A stretch of 64,000 nt of DNA from an uncultured cyanobacterium (lineage in GTDB: Bacteria; Cyanobacteriota; Cyanobacteriia; Cyanobacteriales; Geitlerinemataceae), in assembly GCA_937899645.1 (NCBI GenBank), contig CALCCD010000015.1, forward strand, positions 1 through 64,000, in the 5' to 3' direction. Shown piece after piece: positions 59,765 through 64,000 of this stretch; positions within the stretch are counted from its first letter, which is position 1; the number at the start of each line of letters is the position of its first letter. The notes under the pieces were generated by a model that was not told where the DNA came from, searched no databases, and saw nothing but the letters and a program-made list of their open reading frames with translations. The position numbers and the translations under genes are program-made.

Positions 59765-59938
59765 GAGCACTCCAAGAATATATTTGTCCAGAAGTCGCCA
59801 ATGAAGACCGAGCTTGTCGTTCGCGTCGCGTCGGTTTGCCGACAGCCTGGATTGCCGCACGATTCGCTTCGCGAAGGCGACGCCAACGACGACGCTCAGT
59901 GCTCGAATCCCGGACAGTGGCCGCTTATTTCCGTGGAT
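59765..59938 (+). repeat. Dispersed element R2, copy B
   Basis: CACTCCAAGAATATATTTGT to TTATTTCCGTGGA matches 20218-20395 in order. It lies directly beside R1 copy c. With the following 180 bp, in which I see nothing clear, these repeats fill the gene-free region 59644-60126. Confidence 0.85.
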
Positions 59939-60126
59939 TGCTCTTCGCGCCAAAAGTTGTGTTGCAGGCAAGATGCACGCGCTACGGAAAAAACGGGAAA
60001 AATAGCGGTAGTACAGGCGTTCTAGCCTGCTTAAAGCTTTGTATGAGTCTGCCCTGATTTCTGGGGGGATGGGGGCGTAAATGCGGCGTAATATGGGAAT
60101 AGCGATTTAATCTTCGATCGGAATTT

Positions 60127-61392
60127 ATGAATCCCGCCCTGTCTCAGATCGGTCAACAGATGTCCAATCTCACTGGAGTGCGGGCGATCATGAAGGACAT
60201 CATCGAGACGCTGCGCAGCGGGAAGGGGCGCGACTTTATCAATCTCAGCGCCGGAAATCCGGTGATTTTGCCGGAAATCGAGCAGCTTTGGCGCGACTGT
60301 ACCCGCGAGCTGCTCGACAGTCCGGATTACGGCGAGGTGGTCTGTCGCTATGGTTCGAGCCAGGGCTACCAGCCGCTGATCGAGGCGGTGGTGAACGATT
60401 TTAACGATCGCTACGGCCTGAGCCTGACCGATCGCAACGTACTGATTAGCGCTGGGTCGCAGTCGCTGTATTTCTTTGCGGCGAATGCTTTCGGTGGGCG
60501 GACGGCCAGCGGCGCGCTCAAGCGCGTGGTGCTGCCGCTGAGTCCGGACTACACCGGCTACGGCGGCGTTAGTTTGGTTCCCGAGGCCGTCACGGCTTAC
60601 AAGCCGACCCTGGATATCGACTCGGCGCACCACCGCTTCAAGTACCGCCCGGACTTCGGACAGCTCGATATCGGTGAAGACACCGGCTGCGCGATTTTTT
60701 CGCGCCCCTGCAATCCAACGGGTAACGTCTTGAGCGACGACGAGGTAGACAAGATTGCCAGCCTCGCGGCGGCTTACGACGTGCCGGTGCTAGTCGATTC
60801 GGCCTACGCGCCGCCATTCCCGGCGCTGAACTTTGCGAAAATGACGCCGAAGTTTGGCGGGAACGTCCTGCACTGCATGAGCCTATCGAAGGCAGGTCTG
60901 CCGGGAGAGCGCATCGGCATCGCGATCGGCGAGGAAAACCTGATTGGCGTATTGCAGTCGTTTCAGACGAATCTGTGCATCCACTCGTCGCGCTACGGGC
61001 AAGCGATCGCGGCGCGGGCGATCGCGTCCGGGCGGCTGGCCGAGCTGTCGGTGTCGGCGATCCGCCCCCACTATCAGGCGAAGTTCGACGTGCTGGCCGA
61101 GGCGCTCGAAGAGTCGATGCCGCCGAACTTGCCCTGGCACTTGCACCTGGGCGAGGGGGCGATCTTTGCGTGGCTGTGGTTTCAGGATCTGCCGATTTCC
61201 GATCGCGAGCTTTACCAGCTCATTAAAGAAGAAGGCGTTATCGTCGTTCCAGGCGAGCCGTTTTTCCCCGGCCTGCGAGAAGATTGGGAGCATAAGCGCC
61301 AGTGCCTTCGCGTCAGCTTGACCGCTACAGCGGAGGAGATCGCCACGGCGATGGAGAGAATTGCTACCGTAGTCGAGCGCGTGTACATGTAG
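60127..61392 (+). CDS. AvtA-like fold-type I aminotransferase (valine-pyruvate transaminase)
   Basis: The 421-aa PLP enzyme has the fold-type I layout. At about residue 40 is NLSAGNPVILPEIEQLW; YGSSQGYQPLIEAV, VLISAGSQSLYFFAANAF, FSRPCNPTGNVLSDDEV, the Asp/Tyr pair VDSAYAPPFP, and the PLP lysine in SLSKAGLPGERIGI (about 258) follow. The order and PGERIG segment fit AvtA, which moves amino groups between valine or alanine and keto acids. The substrate is not certain from sequence. Confidence 0.88.
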   Translation: MNPALSQIGQQMSNLTGVRAIMKDIIETLRSGKGRDFINLSAGNPVILPEIEQLWRDCTRELLDSPDYGEVVCRYGSSQGYQPLIEAVVNDFNDRYGLSLTDRNVLISAGSQSLYFFAANAFGGRTASGALKRVVLPLSPDYTGYGGVSLVPEAVTAYKPTLDIDSAHHRFKYRPDFGQLDIGEDTGCAIFSRPCNPTGNVLSDDEVDKIASLAAAYDVPVLVDSAYAPPFPALNFAKMTPKFGGNVLHCMSLSKAGLPGERIGIAIGEENLIGVLQSFQTNLCIHSSRYGQAIAARAIASGRLAELSVSAIRPHYQAKFDVLAEALEESMPPNLPWHLHLGEGAIFAWLWFQDLPISDRELYQLIKEEGVIVVPGEPFFPGLREDWEHKRQCLRVSLTATAEEIATAMERIATVVERVYM

Positions 61393-61423
61393 ATTTCTGT
61401 TGGATCTCTGTAGGCCATCCGAG

Positions 61424-61482
61424 GCATTGACAACAGGCACCGATATCCCATGCATCGACGACAGACACCGACATCCCAGGCA
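61424..61482 (+). repeat. Two to three tandem units after the aminotransferase gene
   Basis: GGCATTGACAACAGGCACCG ATATCCCA, then TGCATCGACGACAGACACCG ACATCCCA, then a partial GGCACCGA repeat. The units are about 28 bp. They lie in the 3' flank of the gene and have no known function. Confidence 0.65.
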
Positions 61483-61639
61483 CCGACCGATCCGGCCTCG
61501 CGCCATTTAGCCCTCTCATAACCGACCAAAAGCTTGACGATCGTGCGATTCCGTTTTTCCTTTGCTGCTGCCCGTTTGGCGCGCGCCCTCTGTTGGGGCG
61601 TCGCACTGTTCTGCCGCCCGCCGAGACAGGAGATCGCCC

Positions 61640-64000
61640 GTGCTCGATAACAACCCCACCCTGGCACGCGCTGCGGCTCTGACCACCGTTTTGGTGGGGC
61701 TGCTGCTGTCGGTATCTTTCGAGATGGGGCAGAACAATCGGCTGCGATCGCAGTTTCGCGAGGAAGTCCTCGAGGAGCTGGGGCAGATGCGTACGGAAGT
61801 CGAGTCGATGCTCGAGCATCACCTGTCGATCGCGACTTCGGCGTCGTTGGCCGTCTCGATCCGGGAGGAGCTCGATCCGTCGGAATTCGAGGTACTGGCC
61901 GACGGTTTTGCTAGGGAGTTCGAGAGCTTCGTGCGGCTCGACGTACGCACCAACACCACGAGCTACAGCTACGCGCGCCGCGACGATCTCGAAATCGCCA
62001 AGGAACTCAACAACGTGCGCTCGATCGAGTTGCGTACCGAACTCAAGCCCGACGGCGAGGGCTACTGGCTGAAGGTAGCCGTGCCGATCGGCCAGGTTTC
62101 CGAGAGCGCTGACGAAGTGCCGCTGGTGGTGGTGATGTACGACCTGGACGTGGCGCTGGCCAGCGGCCAGCTCTACGAGCAGTTTGAGGATCTCGACTAT
62201 CTGCTGGCAGACCCGCAGAATCGAAACTCAGCGGCGCTTCCCTTTGCGGGCGATCCAGCAGTGCTAGAGCGTCAGCCGGTGTCGAGCGAAGTGCGCTTCG
62301 AGAATCTGACCTGGCAGATTGCTGCGACACCGGAGGGCGGCTGGGGCGTTGCGCCTCCGACCCGGCTGTGGGCGCGGATTTCCGATGCGTTGCTCGCCTT
62401 TGGGGCTGGAGCGGCGGTGTGGTTCGTGCTGGAAACGCCGAGCCGACGCGCCCGGGCGGTTCGAGAGGCAGTCGCGGGCCTCGAGCAGAGCGAGCAGCGT
62501 CATCGCACGCTGGTCGAGAATGCCAATACGATCGTCATTCAGCTTTCGAGAACGGGTGAGGTCGAGTTCTTCAATCAGTTCGCCAGCAACGTCTTCGGCA
62601 TCTCTTACGAGGAGAGTCTGGGCAAAGACTTGGGATCGCTACTCGCCCACCCCGATCGGGTCTATTCGCTACACGAGTGCCTGCGCAACAGCCTGCGCAA
62701 CGGCCACGAAGATCGCGAGGTCGAGTGCGTGCGCTCCAGCGGCAGCCGCGTCTGGATTGCCTGGAACTTTAAGGCGATTCGCAATGCGCGCGGGCAGGTG
62801 ACCGGCGCGATCGCTACGGGCATCGACGTCACCCTGCGCCATGAAGCCGAGGCCGAGCTGCGTAGCTCCGAGTCCGAGCTGCGCGGGCTGCTGGAAGCGA
62901 TGACCGATACAATTTTCACCGTCAATCGCGCCGGTCATTACGTTCACGTGTTCTCGACGCGGGCCACGCGCAGTCTCGAGCGCGATCGTCTCGTCGGACA
63001 GTCTGTTATTGACGTCTTGGGCAAGGACGTGGGTGGCAACGTGCTCGGTCAGATCCAAACCTGCCTCGATCGCCGCCAGCCGATCGAATTCGAGTACAAC
63101 ACCGGGCGCGACGAGAAACGCCAGTGGCTCGATGCGATGGTGTCTCCGTTTGGCGACGATCTGGCTATTCTGGTCGCTCGCGACGTCAGCGCCCGCCACA
63201 TGGCTGAGGCCGAACTGCGCGAAGCCAAAGCCCAACTCGAAGCCCGCGTCGCCGCCCGCGCCGGAGAGATTAACGACGCTAACAAGACGCTTCAGCGCGA
63301 AGTTGTCGAGCGGATGCAAATTGAAGACGCCCTGCGCGAAAGCGAAGAACGCGAACGCGAAAAAGCCAGCGAGCTACAGACGACGCTAGGCGAACTCAAA
63401 CGCGCCCAGGCACAACTCGTCCAAACCGAAAAAATGTCGAGCTTGGGACAGCTCGCGGCGGGCATGGCTCACGAGATTAACAACCCCGTCAACTTTATTC
63501 ACGGCAATATCCGCCCGCTGCGCGACTACACTGGCGACCTGCTGGCTCTCGTGGAGCTATTCAAGCGCGAGTATCCCCAGGGCAACGACGAGATCGACGG
63601 CTTTATCGAAGAGATCGACTACAACTTTCTCTGCGAAGACCTCGACAAGGCCCTGGACTCTATGCAGGTAGGAACCGAGCGCATTCGCGCCATTATTAAT
63701 TCGCTGCAAAACTTCTCGCGCCTGGACGAGACTGGCATGAAGCGCGTCGATCTGATCGAGGGGATCCACAGCGCCCTCAACGTGCTTAAAAGTCGTTTCC
63801 GCGCTGCCGATGGGCGTCCGGAGATTCAGGTGCGCTGCGACCTGACGCCGCTGCCAAAGGTGATGTGCTACCCGAGTCAGATCAACCAAGTGGCGATCGA
63901 TATTATCGATAATTCGATCGACGCGCTTGCAGAGAAATACGTCGGCCATAAAGCCGAGCACGCCGAGCCGCCGGAAATCTCGATTCGCACTGAAGCCCTC
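61640..64000 (+). CDS. Multi-domain sensor histidine kinase, 3' end beyond the window
   Basis: The frame is open for 787 codons to the edge. GTG 61640 has AGGAGA before it. A membrane helix at about 10-30 and one at 243-266 enclose a periplasmic sensor domain. Two PAS domains follow, at about 287-400 (RTLVENANTIVIQLSRTGEVEFFNQFASNVFGISYEE) and 415-525 (LLEAMTDTIFTVNRAGHYV). A coiled coil leads to the His box LGQLAAGMAHEINNPVNFIHGN (about 600-620) and the N-box DIIDNSIDAL near 754. The rest of the ATPase domain is cut off. The signal is unknown. Confidence 0.92.
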   Translation, partial: MLDNNPTLARAAALTTVLVGLLLSVSFEMGQNNRLRSQFREEVLEELGQMRTEVESMLEHHLSIATSASLAVSIREELDPSEFEVLADGFAREFESFVRLDVRTNTTSYSYARRDDLEIAKELNNVRSIELRTELKPDGEGYWLKVAVPIGQVSESADEVPLVVVMYDLDVALASGQLYEQFEDLDYLLADPQNRNSAALPFAGDPAVLERQPVSSEVRFENLTWQIAATPEGGWGVAPPTRLWARISDALLAFGAGAAVWFVLETPSRRARAVREAVAGLEQSEQRHRTLVENANTIVIQLSRTGEVEFFNQFASNVFGISYEESLGKDLGSLLAHPDRVYSLHECLRNSLRNGHEDREVECVRSSGSRVWIAWNFKAIRNARGQVTGAIATGIDVTLRHEAEAELRSSESELRGLLEAMTDTIFTVNRAGHYVHVFSTRATRSLERDRLVGQSVIDVLGKDVGGNVLGQIQTCLDRRQPIEFEYNTGRDEKRQWLDAMVSPFGDDLAILVARDVSARHMAEAELREAKAQLEARVAARAGEINDANKTLQREVVERMQIEDALRESEEREREKASELQTTLGELKRAQAQLVQTEKMSSLGQLAAGMAHEINNPVNFIHGNIRPLRDYTGDLLALVELFKREYPQGNDEIDGFIEEIDYNFLCEDLDKALDSMQVGTERIRAIINSLQNFSRLDETGMKRVDLIEGIHSALNVLKSRFRAADGRPEIQVRCDLTPLPKVMCYPSQINQVAIDIIDNSIDALAEKYVGHKAEHAEPPEISIRTEAL

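Overview
The window is chromosomal DNA from a GC-rich cyanobacterium. The HIP1 palindrome GCGATCGC recurs throughout, and there is a chloroplast-type ycf46 AAA gene, a SmtB/SmtA metallothionein pair, a Rrf2-cysK pair, a GH57 enzyme, DUF29, DUF1802 and Uma2 genes, and several cyanobacterial dispersed repeats. No rRNA operon or CRISPR array was seen. The genus cannot be told from sequence alone. Most functional calls rest on motif reading and not on a database search.

Layout. 1-1300: the tail of a TPR gene, a PIN-type toxin-antitoxin pair and a truncated second antitoxin ending in a repeat element. 1300-25100: ordinary chromosome, with rfbB, a CapA-like protein, a Uma2 nuclease, a sugar ABC permease, a MutY-superfamily glycosylase, purT, membrane and glycosyltransferase genes, Rrf2-cysK, a J-domain protein, an acyl-CoA-dehydrogenase-like protein, DUF29, pheS, smtB/smtA, a rhodanese, an ABC exporter and a glycosyltransferase.

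25102-48334: a 23.2-kb integrated element in the 3' half of tRNA-Phe(GAA). It is bounded by identical 43-bp direct repeats, with a tyrosine integrase beside the intact tRNA. It carries an XRE-type repressor, an excisionase-like HTH protein, a 1056-aa zinc-finger/TOPRIM/DUF3987 primase-helicase with 12 copies of an 8-bp iteron-like motif inside its gene, a split FtsK-type DNA translocase (membrane protein plus motor), a ParB-like protein and a left arm of large unrecognised proteins. The left arm includes two tandem paralogues of 618 and 631 aa, a 516-aa protein with a membrane-active-looking N-terminus, and a pair of about 160-aa paralogues on opposite strands. I recognise no terminase, portal, HK97 capsid or tail gene. 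The element therefore looks like an AICE-like conjugative element or a tailless integrative virus, and it is the best candidate for an undescribed system here.

48335-64000: chromosome again, with tRNA-Phe, a secreted PPC-like protein, a GT39-type glycosyltransferase with TPRs, a GntR regulator, a GH57 enzyme, an AT-richer gene with signs of transfer, a small-gene and repeat island (DUF5674, orphan MNT nucleotidyltransferase, duplicated gene tail), ycf46, an SH3-like secreted protein, an AvtA-like aminotransferase, and a multi-PAS histidine kinase that runs off the right edge.
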